Shown here: positions 12,138 through 22,429 of the stretch, piece after piece | Layout: each line of letters starts with the position of its first letter | Position numbering within the stretch: position 1 is the stretch's first letter | Assembly: GCF_024679245.1 (NCBI RefSeq) | Contig: NC_090182.1 | Coordinates: forward strand, 35,735,047 to 35,799,046 | Length of the DNA stretch: 64,000 nucleotides | From: Pseudorasbora parva | Taxonomy: Eukaryota; Chordata; Actinopteri; Cypriniformes; Gobionidae | Reading direction: 5' to 3' | Translations under genes and position numbers: made by a program | The notes under the pieces: generated by a model | Told to the model about the DNA's origin: nothing | What the model saw: only the letters and a program-made list of their open reading frames with translations | Databases searched by the model: none

Positions 12138-12831
12138 AGAGTGGTGCAAGGATGCATTCCATGTCAGGCGGCTACGCTCCAGCATCACACGGAACCCCTT
12201 CAGATGTCTGATCTGCCAATGGAGCCATGGTCAGAAGTAGGGATGGGTACCAAAAACCGGTATTAAACGGGCCCTGGGGGTGAATTTTGAAAGACCGTTG
12301 TATCGATAAGCTCGGACGTTATCAGTTCTGCTGTCGGTAATTTTGAAAATACACGTGACGTGAGAGAGAGAGAGAAAGAGAGAGACGCAAACGACAGCCG
12401 AGGACAGAATCAAACATTCAAACATAGCCTGGTTAGACTTTAGATCTGTGATAGTCTGATTTTATTTTAGATTTTGGCTTCCAAAGATTATAATAATATT
12501 TTATGTCTAGCGCAACTTAATTCCCTTTGCAGCAGTAGCCTAAGCTGTCATTTCTCCATAAAACTCAAACGTAATGACAGAATCAGCACGATCAGTGATT
12601 GTTGTAAAATAATGTCTAGCTACTGTTGGTAAATTGTGGGACGCGTTTTATAATAAAAAGAGCGAATAAAAGCACAAAAATGTGCGCAAGAGATTGTTCC
12701 CAAGTCGGTGCGCGCTCTGAAACAGCCCGCGACGAGACGAGCAAATTACACTTTCGGTTTCACACTGGCGTCTAAACGATCAAATGTATACAAACATCTA
12801 TGTCAAAATGACCGGCTTGGAGAGTCTCTTA

Positions 12832-13371
12832 TGGGTCCTGCACACTGTGCGATTTTCCAAAATCCTTTGCGAATGTCCCTTGTCAGACTGTACGAACATG
12901 ATCGCCATGTCACACTGTAAGATCTCAGTTGTCATTAATGTCAGACTGCACGATAGTGAAGGCGAGCTAAAAACGGACGCGCGCAAGAAAACTCACCCGG
13001 AGTTTTATATCATCAATGAATGACGGGTTCAGTGACAGTGAGCTGCATTACACGCGGGGCTGAAATGCTGGCTACAAAGAAATCTCTAGCTCTCGTTTTG
13101 GTCATAGTTTGTCTTGAAAAACTGAGATATTTGACTGTCGTCGTAGGAGAAGTCACACTGCAGGATTGTGTGCCAAATCTTCTGACCCTGCCAGAATTAC
13201 GTCTGAGGTAAAATTTGATCGCAGCGCTCATTAATCGGCTGCCGGTGAACATGTCAAACTAACGACCAAAGACGTCAGATTTTAGCTTAGGATCTGAGGA
13301 ATCTTTTAGGGTTTGCTAAATTTGTCCCAGACGGCCAAATCGTGGCCAAAATCGCACAGTGTGCACCCGTC
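12832..13371. mobile_element. PIF/Harbinger-like MITE nested in the hAT
   Basis: Near-terminal inverted repeats share GCACACTGTGCGATTTT on the left and its complement on the right. The likely 3-bp TSD is TTA at 12829-12831 and 13372-13374, the kind used by PIF/Harbinger elements. The terminal bases differ slightly between the ends, so the exact boundary is uncertain by a few bases. No coding capacity. Confidence 0.7.
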
Positions 13372-13712
13372 TTAAAACACAACACAGTTTGTGTCTAAAA
13401 TAGCCATAGTTATTATGGATATAGTCGGGAGAAAATTTAGTGCATCTGCCTATTATCAGTCGCCTATAGATCTGCACATCTGTCTTAAAGAGGCAGCAGT
13501 CTAAATAAACATGCTGATGAATTACTGCGAATTAAACAACCAAATGCAAAGAGCAAATCACTCACAGCTCTTGAATTAATAACTTCAGCTTTAATAAGCA
13601 TTCATTTGGCTATTTATGATAAACTATGCAGTGTTATTTTACATTTGATTTCTAGAATTCTTGATTGAATAGAATTCTTCCTGAAATGAAAGCACTGTGC
13701 ATTTTTATTAAT

Positions 13713-13739
13713 TGTGTGTGTGTGTGTGTGTGTGTGTGT
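13713..13739. repeat. (TG)n microsatellite
   Basis: About 13 TG units in a row inside the hAT MITE. Confidence 0.97.
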
Positions 13740-14900
13740 ACCGGACCGATAAGCAGTATCGGTAAGAGTAGTAATACCGTTAAAATCTTAACGATACCCA
13801 TCCCTAGTCAGAAGTATCTGTGGATTTTACTGGTCCTTTTCCTTCTGGTGATTACCTGCTAGTAGTAGTCGACAATCATTCCAGGTATCCTGAAGTAGAG
13901 ATAGTCAAGTCTACAGCAGCTACTGTTGTGATTCCCAAACTTGACAAGATATTCTCGACTTTTGGCATACCCAGCATAGTAAAAACTGATAATGGCCCAC
14001 CATTCAACGGTCACAGTTTTGCAGATTTCAGTTTGTATTTTGGGTTCAAACATAGGAAGATAACCCCGTACTGGCCTAAAGCGAATAGAGAAGTAGAACG
14101 GTTCATGAGAACACTCAAAAGACAGTCATGACCACGAATGCAGAAGGTAAACCGTGGAAGCAGTGCCTGTATAGTTTTCTAAGAAATTACAGAGCAACAC
14201 CACATGGAACCACCCAAAAACCATCAGCAGAACTACTGTTCGGAAGAAAGGTCAACACCACATTACCCTCATATTCACAGGACAAGCAAAAAACTGACCT
14301 TAGCAACACTGATCACATTCCAAAGCAGCGAATGAAAAGATACGCAGATTTTAGGAACAGGGCGAAAGAACCCAACATCAAGGCGGGTGATGCTGTACTA
14401 TGCAGACAACCATCGACAGGAAAGTTGACAACTCCATATGAGACAAAACCTTACAAAGTAATCAAGGTCAAAGGGTCAATGGTGACAGCAAGTAATTCAA
14501 GAAGATGGGTTACGAGAAATTCCTCGTTTTTCAAAAGGCTCCCATCTCATCTCACAGTCGAGCAGAACGAAACCTCTGATGATGATGAAACCTCAAAATT
14601 CAGACACATCTCAGAACAGTAGCCCACAAAGCACACGGCACCCTACTGCCAATCTAAGACAGTCTGATTTTTCGCATACCCCTCGATACTACCTGAGAAA
14701 TGTAGAATGTCGTTTTGCACCGTGCTTACATTTACAGGTCCAAAATCATTCATTTGTTTAGTTAAATGTTTTGTTTCCTGATTGAGGAAATTTTTAAAAA
14801 ACTATAGTCTGAAATAACAAGGACTGTAGTCTCAGTTTCTGTTTTTATTTTAGTCTCACCATACAGAATATGTATTCTCCATTTTCGAAAAAGGGAGGGA

Positions 14901-15078
14901 TGTAGTTTTCGCCTAATAACTCGTTCCATGTTTTCTGGTCATCATCCTATTCTGACGTAAGCACGCACGGAAGAAAAAAACTGTTACGTTAGTAGACATG
15001 CTTAGCAAATAAACAGTTCGAAACCAACTCTCCTGTGTCTGTGTAATCTTTCTTTTATTAAACAAAGAAGACACTACA
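14901..15078 (+). repeat. 3' LTR of gypsy element A
   Basis: The 178-bp LTR begins TGTAGTT and ends CACTACA; TSD GTCAT follows at 15079-15083 and matches the left copy. Small deletions relative to the 5' LTR lie near 14922 and 14947. Confidence 0.93.
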
Positions 15079-15541
15079 GTCATGTGTGTGATGCGCGTGA
15101 CGTACATCACCGAAGCACTACGCAGTTATACTACGTGAACACACTCGAGGCCAAAGCAGAAGAAAATGAAGAGTGGAATAAAGTTTTTATTTTTTGACCA
15201 AAATGTATTTTCGATGCTTCAAAAAGTTGGAGCTAACCCACTGATGTCACATGGACTACTTTGATGGTGTCTTTATTAAATTTATGGACATGGACAGTAT
15301 ACAATGTATACATTTTCAATGGAGCGTCAGAAAGCTCTCGGACTAAATCTAAATTATCTTAAACTGTGTTCCAAAGATGAACTGAGATCTTGCGGGCTTG
15401 GAACTACATAAGGGTGAGTCATTAATGACATTATTTTTGGGTGAACTAACCCTTTAAGGTGATCACTAGTGTTCATTGAAGGTCCAGACAGATCTTTAGC
15501 CTCCCTCAGGTCCCTGAGAAGGCTAGTGATGGGCTACTCTC

Positions 15542-16165
15542 TTACTCTGACACAGGAATTAAATGTTTAGTTGTCAGAATTAGCTTGCTTGAAACCCTGT
15601 AGGCAAACAGTGACATTCGGTCAGTTAGCTGACATACAGATTTCACTGCATGGCCCTTGCTTTTATGATCTGTTAGCTCATATGACCACAAATGCTCAAC
15701 ATACCAGGTCTCATAGTCTTTCAGTACAAAGATGTCATTTCTGATAAGTAATATGTTTCTGATCTCTTTAAACGCAGGCAAGGCAGTATGTGCCCCAGTG
15801 CAAACAAACATCCCAGCCACAAAAGTTGTGCCTTCAATGGTTACCTGTTTTGTGCCTTAAACACTGCTGCTGTCTGTGATGCTCGATATTAACGCATGTG
15901 TATCAGTAGGAGGACTAAAGCACTTTATGAGATGAGGATAATGCTCAATGTATGCTTTGGCCATAATTAAGTAAGTTGGGGAATACTTCCTGAAGTAGCT
16001 GCCTGTGATCTGAAATTGTACAGGCCATGTACTGAATGGTGCTTCTAGTAAACGCAGAAACTGGCGAACGCAGTCTTTCGAATCAACTTTGACTGCGACT
16101 CTGGAAAACTTGAAGTTAAGCTTTTCTCTGAGAAAAGAACAAAGAATGACACTGAAGTCATTCTT
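15542..16165 (-). pseudogene. Zinc-finger/transposase-like multicopy protein, C-terminal part
   Basis: Read on the minus strand, about 16165-15900 gives VDSKDCVRQFLRLL, KYSPTYLIMAKAY and EHYPHLIKCF. After a short break, 15820-15542 gives AGMFVCTGAHTALPAFKEI, FVLKDYETWYVEHL and a terminal LTTKHLIPVSE. I recognise the final region as the end of a large fish protein family of unknown function (uncharacterised LOC proteins). An in-frame stop lies near 15860. The rest of the gene lies upstream at 16387-19890, interrupted by two insertions. Confidence 0.62.
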
Positions 16166-16169
16166 AAAA

Positions 16170-16386
16170 AGGAAAGATGGGTTCAGAGTTTTGCTGACCG
16201 GATACGGCGAATGTTTAATCTATCAACAAGCTCTGTTTCACCTTTGTTGCTCTGGTTGGTGGTAGCGCTATCCTATCGCGTGCAGAGGGAGTTTGAAAGA
16301 CAACCGTTTATCCCGCCCCTCGGATTGAGCCCTGTCAATGGTGAGTTTCCAGACAAAACATCTTAATGTGGGTCTGGCTTGTCAGG
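16170..16386. repeat. Dispersed repeat interrupting the multicopy gene
   Basis: The gene sequence breaks at GTIG (16387) and resumes in recognisable form near 16165. The sequence between is non-coding and includes CGCCCCTCGGATTGAG and GTCTGGCTTGTCAGGCTA, which I associate with common zebrafish repeats. No TSD is evident, so an intron with unusual content cannot be excluded. Confidence 0.4.
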
Positions 16387-16627
16387 CTAGCCGATTGTCC
16401 CTCGAGTGGCAAAACTCTGAGGAATTGGGTGAGGGCGGTTAACCTTATCAGAATGTTGGAAGGGAAATGACAGTATTGCCCTATTCAGCTCTTCCAAAGT
16501 GAAATACTTTCTTGCAATCAAACCCTTCAAAGAATGCGCCAATTCAACATGAACCACACCTTCAAACAGGTCATAAAGGATGTCAGGTGGAAATCCTGCG
16601 ATAGGATGGAAAAAAGAGAGATGATCA
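16387..16627 (-). pseudogene. Zinc-finger/transposase-like protein, segment after the LINE
   Basis: The minus-strand frame reads HLSFFHPIAGFPPDILYDLF, EGVVHVELAHSLKGLI, ARKYFTLEELNRAIL and ends FATRGTIG. These blocks are highly conserved in the multicopy family. It directly continues 18404-19505 once the LINE and one TSD copy are removed, so the LINE landed in an exon. The frame ends at 16387, where a repeat intervenes. Confidence 0.72.
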
Positions 16628-18398
16628 AGTTCAAGTTCAAGAGTTTTATTTGTCACAAACACAGTTATACAGAATACAACCGGCAGTGAAATGTAAACAG
16701 GTCCGCTCCATGGACAGCAAATAACAATTAACAAAAAAAGCACAATAAATTATAAAATAGGAATATGATAAAGGTGCTATACATATGTAGAATTATGAAT
16801 AAATCAAGTAAAAGAAATAAGAGATGTGGAATAAAATAAGTGGATAAAGTAAACTGGAGACTATAAAAATAAATATGTGGATAACAGAAGGGCGGGAGTG
16901 TAATGTGCAAACAGCATTATAATAGTAGTTACATGGAACAACAAGAATAAAGTGCAGTGCAATATCAGTATGTGAGTTTGTTAATACTGAAGTGAGGTGA
17001 AGTCACATGTTGTTAAGTGACAGCGTTCAGGAGTCTGATGGCCTGTGGGAAGAAACTCCTCCCGAGTCTCTCAGTTTTGGGCATCAGGTTAGGGAAGCGC
17101 TTACCAGAAGGCAGCCGGGTGAAGTGTGGGTTGGCCGGGTGATTAATATCCTTGATGATTTTTGTAGCTCTACCTCTGCATCGTTTGATGTAGATGTCCT
17201 GCAGAGACAGGAGAGCTGACCCTGAGATGCGCTCGGACAAGCGCACCACTCTTTGCAGGGCTTTGCAGTCATGACTGGTGCTGTTACCATACCACGCTGT
17301 GACGCACTGAGTCAGTAAACTTTCTATCGCCCCTGAATAGAAAGTTTTTAGGATAGCTGGTGAGACCCAAAATTTCCTCAGCTGGCGCAGGTGGTACAGT
17401 CTTAGCCTGGCCTTTTTCACCTGTGACTGGATATGTGCAGTCCAGGTCAGGTCCTCGTAGTTGTTCACACCCAGGTATTTGAAGCTGCTCACTCTCTCTA
17501 CTGGTGTCCCGCTGATCATGAGAGGGGAATATGACCGTTGATGTCTCTTCCTGAAGTCTACAATCAGTTCTTTGGTCTTGTTAACATTCAGAAGGAGACA
17601 GTTGTCTTGGCACCATGATGTCAGTTGCTCCACCTCGTCTGAGTATGCGGCCTCATTGTTGTTGGAAATGAGGCCCAGGACAACAGTATCATCCGCAAAC
17701 TTGATGACAAAGGTTGAGCTGTGTGTGGACAAACAGTCATGCGTGTAGAGAGAGTAGAGCAGGGGACTGAGGACACAGCCCTGTGGAGCTCCCACACTCA
17801 CGGTGATGGAGGTGGAGGTGAACTGACCTACTCTCACCACCTGAGGTCTGCCAGTGAGGAAATCTTCAATCCAGTGACAGAGAGAAGAGTTCAGTCCGAG
17901 ATCCAGGAGTTTGTTAGTTAGCTTAATGGGAACTATGGTGTTAAAGGCTGAACTATAGTCAATAAATTGCAGTCTTACATAGTTCCCATTCTTGCTGTCG
18001 ATGTGTGTGAGGGAGGAGTGGAGGACGTGAGAGATGGCATCTTCAGTCGATCTATTGGGACGATAGGCAAACTGAAGAGGGTCCAAGGTGTCAGGGATGG
18101 AGGAGCAGATGTTGTTTTTGATGAGTCTCTCAAAGACCTTCAAAGACGTGAGAGCCACTGGGCGATAGTCATTTAGGCAAGAGGGTTTCCTGTTCTTAGG
18201 GACAGGGATGATGGTGGATTTTTTGAAGGAGGTTGGGACCACATATGTAGCAAGGGACTTATTGAAGATGGACGTGAGGAGTCTGGTGAGCTGATCAGCA
18301 CAGGACCGCAGGACACGACCTGAAATGCCATCCGGCCCAGCAGCTTTCCTAACATCCACACGCTTGAGTGTCCTACGAACCTCATCCTCCGAGACAGA
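16628..18398 (-). mobile_element. Rex1-group LINE, 5'-truncated
   Basis: The minus-strand LINE of 1,771 bp has a short TSD GATCA at 16623-16627 and 18399-18403. Its 3' tail consists of TTGAAC units. It carries a nearly complete reverse transcriptase domain but no endonuclease, because the 5' end is truncated. It lies inside an exon of the multicopy gene. Confidence 0.85.
17013..18398 (-). CDS. LINE reverse transcriptase (Rex1-like), open
   Basis: One open minus-strand frame runs to the stop at 17013; the methionine at 18413 is in the flanking gene, not in the LINE. Motifs in order: KAAGPDGISGRVL; IIPVPKN; LNDYRPVALTS; QFAYRPNRSTEDAI; LQFIDYSSAFNTI (first catalytic aspartate region); VGAPQGCVLSPLLYSLY; FADDTVVLGLI (YxDD-type box with phenylalanine); then VNKTKELIVDF and KYLGV. 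The C-terminus carries VTAWYGNSTSHDCKALQRVV, LLSLQDIYIKRCRGRA and LPSGKR, typical of the Rex1/CR1-related group. There are no internal stops, so the insertion may be fairly young. Without an endonuclease and 5' UTR it cannot mobilise itself. Confidence 0.88.
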   Translation of the reverse strand, partial: SVSEDEVRRTLKRVDVRKAAGPDGISGRVLRSCADQLTRLLTSIFNKSLATYVVPTSFKKSTIIPVPKNRKPSCLNDYRPVALTSLKVFERLIKNNICSSIPDTLDPLQFAYRPNRSTEDAISHVLHSSLTHIDSKNGNYVRLQFIDYSSAFNTIVPIKLTNKLLDLGLNSSLCHWIEDFLTGRPQVVRVGQFTSTSITVSVGAPQGCVLSPLLYSLYTHDCLSTHSSTFVIKFADDTVVLGLISNNNEAAYSDEVEQLTSWCQDNCLLLNVNKTKELIVDFRKRHQRSYSPLMISGTPVERVSSFKYLGVNNYEDLTWTAHIQSQVKKARLRLYHLRQLRKFWVSPAILKTFYSGAIESLLTQCVTAWYGNSTSHDCKALQRVVRLSERISGSALLSLQDIYIKRCRGRATKIIKDINHPANPHFTRLPSGKRFPNLMPKTERLGRSFFPQAIRLLNAVT

Positions 18399-18403
18399 GA
18401 TCA

Positions 18404-19505
18404 GAAAGAACACAACTTTGTTTTACTGTTCTGTCACTGTTCTGCATTTTTTGAACAAGGTGATCATGCATATTTTTGGTTCTCATCTCAAAACTACCAG
18501 TGATTGCATTTGATGTTTGCATATCTGTCTGGGTGGCAAGGCAAAATCTGCAAAAATATGTAGCCCTGAAACTCTCACTGAAACCAGCTAGCCCATGGGC
18601 AGCCAGGTTATCGGCCGCAACGGAGTACACTGTGCCTTTGAGACCAAATGTCTCAATGTAAACACCCTCTTTTTCAAGAGATTTTAGGTCACTCAAGAGA
18701 GGCGCAAAAACCTTTTCATACCCTAACTGCCGTACATCATTTGAGTTGCATAAAAGAGTCAACTGAGTAGAGTGGAGTGCTGAGCGATACTTTACTGGGA
18801 GGTTAGCTAATGTCCAATAAACTGCACATACTTTGTGTATTTTTTTTAATGTTCCTAGAGGGTTTGCAATTTCAAAATCATCAACATAAAGAATAATTGA
18901 CAATTTTTGACCCTCATCTGAGAGAAGCTCATTTTCCTGGAAGTAGGAGCCATCAAAGGAAGACGAATACTGTCCAGGCAACTGTGAGGTGGTTTCTTGG
19001 ACTTTCTCAAGTACGTCTGTTTTTTTCAACAACAACTGTAAAGATGTTAGAATGGGCACATACATAAATGTACGCTGTGATGACTCAATAAGGTACTCTA
19101 CAGGCTTGGCAAATGGAAACTTATCCTCATAATATGACTTTCTCCTCTTTGCTGTTGACAGTGGTCCTTCAGAGGTAACAGATGTATACAAAATATTACT
19201 CTCTGAAACTGCCTGGACAATCTCACTAACAAGTGTGTCATTAATGGGTCATTATGTTTTTCCAGTATTTTGATTAGAAATTCTCTGAAAACTGGTTCTG
19301 ACAGTGAAAACAATTGATCAATATGCTCAATGATTTCTGGTGTTGCTCTTGTGGATACATGAAAAATAGTCTGCATTTTCAAGAAGAAGGCAACCAGATT
19401 GTACTGTAACTGCTCTGTTAATCCTTCATCACTACTGCCTGCTACCGGGGCAGAGGCAGTTTCATTTTCATCTGAAAGCTCTTCCTGATCATGTTCAGTG
19501 TCACT
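18404..19505 (-). pseudogene. Zinc-finger/transposase-like multicopy protein, central part
   Basis: The minus strand encodes, in order: an acidic stretch after 19505 (DSDTEHDQEEL), LQYNLVAFFLKMQTIFHV, a frameshift near 19245, LSTAKRRKSYYEDKFPF, ILYVDDFEIANPLGT, YWTLANLPVKYRSALHS, GTVYSVAADNLAAHGLAGF and CRFCLATQ. These are hallmark blocks of a large multicopy fish family. YVDDFE and ADNLAAH could be acidic active-site positions of an RNase H-fold transposase, but that is my inference; the family has no established function known to me. The frame runs into the LINE at 18398. Confidence 0.72.
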
Positions 19506-19508
19506 ATC

Positions 19509-19890
19509 CTAGGAAACATTCGAGACATTTTGCATTACAACTGCCACATCATAGTCTGATGCATGTTGGTGTTCTCTGCACTTGTGTGAATTGTATGTTG
19601 AGTAAACATTTGTTTGAAACTTGCAGGCCCTAAATGGACATGGCACTGTTTCTTTCCGTCTTAGATGCCCCCTTAGATGAATAAACATGTCACTCTCAAC
19701 AAACGGCTCCTTAAAATCACACACAGGGCAATGAAATGCCAGATTTAAAGTCAAATCACTGTTGTCTCTACCTACCAGTCTTTTCTCAGAATGTACTCTT
19801 GACAAATGTACCTTCAATGAGTTATAAGTGCTAAATGTACACATGCAGTTGTTATACAGGCAAGGTCATGGTGATATTGTGGAATACTGG
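19509..19890 (-). pseudogene. Zinc-finger/transposase-like protein, N-terminal C2H2 fingers
   Basis: The minus-strand frame encodes three zinc-finger-like units. The first has CLYNNC then HLSRVH; the second CPVCDF then HLRGH; the third CPFRACKF then HKCREH. The C-x4-C spacing of the first and third is unusual but repeated. A stop at 19509-19511 separates this from the acidic stretch that follows; an intron or a mutation could explain it. The likely start is an ATG near 19890 (MASIPQYHHD in another frame) or further upstream. The fingers would bind DNA or RNA. Confidence 0.62.
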
Positions 19891-19899
19891 CCATGATAG

Positions 19900-20890
19900 A
19901 GTCTGTAATGTCTCAATAACTGTATTTTTAAGGCACTAGAAAAAACACAATTTACATTTCCACATAATGTATACCAGTCACCAACAAAAAATAAAACCGT
20001 CAGTTTGCACAATTTTGTCAAAGTCTAGGCAGTGGACAAACTTTTGACCTTGCTATTTGCTATCATCGTATTTCCCTGATAACTTTTTATTTTTATTTTA
20101 TTTTTTAAAACGTTACATTTTGGAGAGTGGAGAATGTGACTGAAAGCGCCAAATGGCACCAATTTGGGTCTAAACTAGGCCTAAATACTGTTTAACAGTT
20201 AGCCCAACGTTAGGTCATTCCCTTGTGCGATTTTATAGTAACCTCAGTTAACGCCTTAACATTAAGTTACTTTTAAAAAAAGTGCAAGGGCATATTAGCT
20301 AGCAAGCCAACATAGTTTGCTAACGTTAACATCAAACTTTTCACAAACTAACATTAATGTTACTTAGCCAACTTAACGAACAAGTCATTTTGTATAAACC
20401 ACTAAAATGAGAAAATTAAGTGAGAAAATCATTAGGTTACCTCGTGTGGAAGACAAAGTTGTAGCGGTGTCCTGCAGGAAATCAATTATGTCACTGTCAC
20501 CAGCAAGACACACACAGCAGCAGTGCAGGGGGTCGGCGTTGCGAGCTTCCAGTGCCATATACATGATATTCACACAGTCTATGGACCCCCTAAAGTAGCC
20601 CTGGCCACCCCCCTGCCACCCCATGTATACAAGTCTAGTTCTGCCACTGCTTGCACGTTGATAAAAGAGGAAGAGAGAGATTTACAGAGCATGACCCAAA
20701 ATAGAAACTTTCAAGTCTTTTTTGAAGACACAGACCCCAATTCACCAAACCAGTGCCTGAAGTGTACAGAGCAGTCGCATGATGTCTGTGATTGTGGTTA
20801 CATCCACAGCATTGCAGTTAGACTCCCTGCAGTGGCCCTTCCTTCTGAATCTCAGTGTGTATAATGGCCCTGACAACAGAGAGCTTCTTG
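19900..20890. other. No gene recognised
   Basis: AT-rich upstream flank of the minus-strand gene. A plus-strand stretch at 20640-20865 has a short frame with CLKCTEQSHDVCDCGY, cysteine-rich but unassigned. Nothing else is supported. Confidence 0.3.
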
Positions 20891-20893
20891 CCC

Positions 20894-22427
20894 TTACGAA
20901 ACAAAAATATATTGCAATATACTAGAATTTATATTGCAATACATTAGAAAATATATTTCAATGTATCAGAAACTTCCTCATATATTTGAAAATATATAGC
21001 AATATATGGATGGACAACCTATTGCTATATATTGATTCATATATTAAAATACATTGATATACAAACAAAACTGAATTATTTCATGTATGTTTATTGAAAC
21101 AAAGTATTTTTTGTGAGTTAAGCAAGCTCCTGCATATTTTTACAGAGGTTGATTAACAATAGCCCAAATCAGATGGTGCATGACATTCAATATATTTTCT
21201 ATATTTAGAAAATATGATGGTGCATGACATTCAATATATTTTCTATATTTAGAAAATATTTCTATTAGGGCCGGGACTTTAACGCGTTAATTAAGATTAA
21301 TTAATTACGTGACTTTAACGCGTTAATTAATTACGCAAAAAAAAAAAAATAAAAAAAAAATTACCACACTTATTTTTGCACCGCGGAACGTTTTTGAATG
21401 AATGAGTTTCGACGGACCAATTATACTGGAACACCAACTAGCGCTCCGGAGTCACGACAACAACGAACCATGTGAAGATGAACGAAGCTATGGAACGAAG
21501 AAGCTGATGAGACTGCTTTGCTTGGCCCCGTGGATGGGAAATTTTGTTTTAAAAAACGAAAGAATGGAAGCGTCGTCAAGAGCATGGTTGTGTGCAAGCT
21601 ATACAACAAGGAATTCACGTATCACCGCAGCACATTGAGCCTCAAATATCACAAATAAGCTTCTGCTAAACTGGCAAACATGCACTGGTCTGCTGGACTG
21701 AAATAAATAAACAATATTTTGTTGATTAAGCTAATGTTTTCAGTCATTATTCAATGGTATACTAAAAATACATGTGAAAAATTACTTCTCATTGTTCTCA
21801 GGTCAAATATTTATATGCAATTAAAATGCGATTAATTAATTACAAAGCCTCTAATTAATTAGATTATTTTTTTTAATCGGAGTTGCGGCCCTAATTTCTA
21901 TATTATATTTTAATCTGTTATATTTTAAAATATATGACAGACAGTGTACATTAGATTATTTCATATTTACCATGTATACAATATATATGATAATTATATA
22001 GGCCTACTATATAATATAAATCAATATATTTAAGACATATGTTCCCATATAAATCTGATTATATTATCCAGTACATTGAGGTATATTATCTCATATAATT
22101 TTACATATATATTTACATATATATAATGACTCTTCCAATATATAATTTCATATATTGTAGGATATATTTCAATATACATAGCAATATATTGAATAGTATA
22201 ATGATATGTATTTAGTCAATATATGAAAACGGCAATAATTGCAGTATTGTCCCATATATTGCAATATATGACTTGCATATATAATATATTATTATATAAT
22301 ATATCATATGATATATTACCATGTAAATTTCACAATATATGGAGAAACATGAAATATATTGTCAACTAATATATTGAGAAATATATTGTCAACTAATATA
22401 TTGAGAAATATATTTTTGTTGCGTAAC
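20894..22427. mobile_element. AT-rich foldback element made of ATATATTG motifs
   Basis: The ends are inverted: AACAAAAATATATT near 20900 and AATATATTTTTGTT near 22407, with TTACG and CGTAA just outside. Most of the interior consists of degenerate ATATATTG/CAATATAT units in both orientations. There is a 44-bp direct duplication at 21172-21215 and 21216-21259. A hAT derivative is nested at 21266-21893. No ORF belongs to the outer element. Confidence 0.68.
21266..21893 (+). mobile_element. hAT deletion derivative with BED-finger remnant
   Basis: The ends are TAGGGCCG and CGGCCCTA; perfect 8-bp TSDs ATTTCTAT lie at 21258-21265 and 21894-21901. The 628-bp element carries repeats of TTAATTAATTACG near both ends. 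A short frame (21402-21638) has KNERMEASSRAWLCASY, a decayed start of a ZBED-like transposase in which the zinc-binding cysteines are partly lost. Confidence 0.9.
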
Positions 22428-22429
22428 GG

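Larger units (their letters stand above)
12238..13806. mobile_element. Non-autonomous hAT element in gypsy A
   Basis: The termini are TAGGGATGGGTA and TACCCATCCCTA, with perfect 8-bp TSDs GTCAGAAG at 12230-12237 and 13807-13814. The 1,569-bp element encodes no transposase. It contains a GAGA-rich stretch near 12361, a further MITE at 12832-13371 and a TG microsatellite at 13713-13739. Confidence 0.93.
12138..14622 (+). pseudogene. Integrase catalytic core and C-terminus of gypsy element A
   Basis: The first part (12138-12237) holds CIPCQAA and the lead into the core. A hAT MITE interrupts it. After the insertion, frame 13820-14131 continues: VDFTGPFPSGDYLLVVVDNH contains the first aspartate, KTDNGPPFNG the second, and NREVERFMRTL the glutamate of the DDE triad. 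The frame shifts near 14128 and continues to 14622 with ATPHGTTQKPSAELLFGRK, the usual post-core block, and a basic C-terminus. The hAT TSD GTCAGAAG marks the break exactly. Confidence 0.88.
9067..14900 (+). mobile_element. Gypsy (Ty3-like) element A, internal region
   Basis: Between the LTRs the order is gag, protease, reverse transcriptase, RNase H, integrase, the standard Ty3/gypsy order. Several frameshifts break the pol frame and a hAT MITE (12238-13806) interrupts the integrase. A purine-rich tract AAAAAGGGAGGGA lies directly before the 3' LTR (14888-14900). With the hAT and its TSD removed, the element would be about 4.6 kb. Confidence 0.92.
8485..15453. mobile_element. TTAA-flanked palindromic MITE (Kolobok-like), split by a gypsy element
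   Basis: Both ends share AGGGTTAGTTCACCC as inverted repeats, flanked by TTAA at 8481-8484 and 15454-15457. The two arms, 8485-8865 and 15095-15453, are inverted copies of one another along most of their length, so the original element was a foldback MITE of about 0.75 kb. TTAA target sites plus an RGGG terminus fit the Kolobok superfamily better than piggyBac (inference). The gypsy element landed near its centre. Confidence 0.82.
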
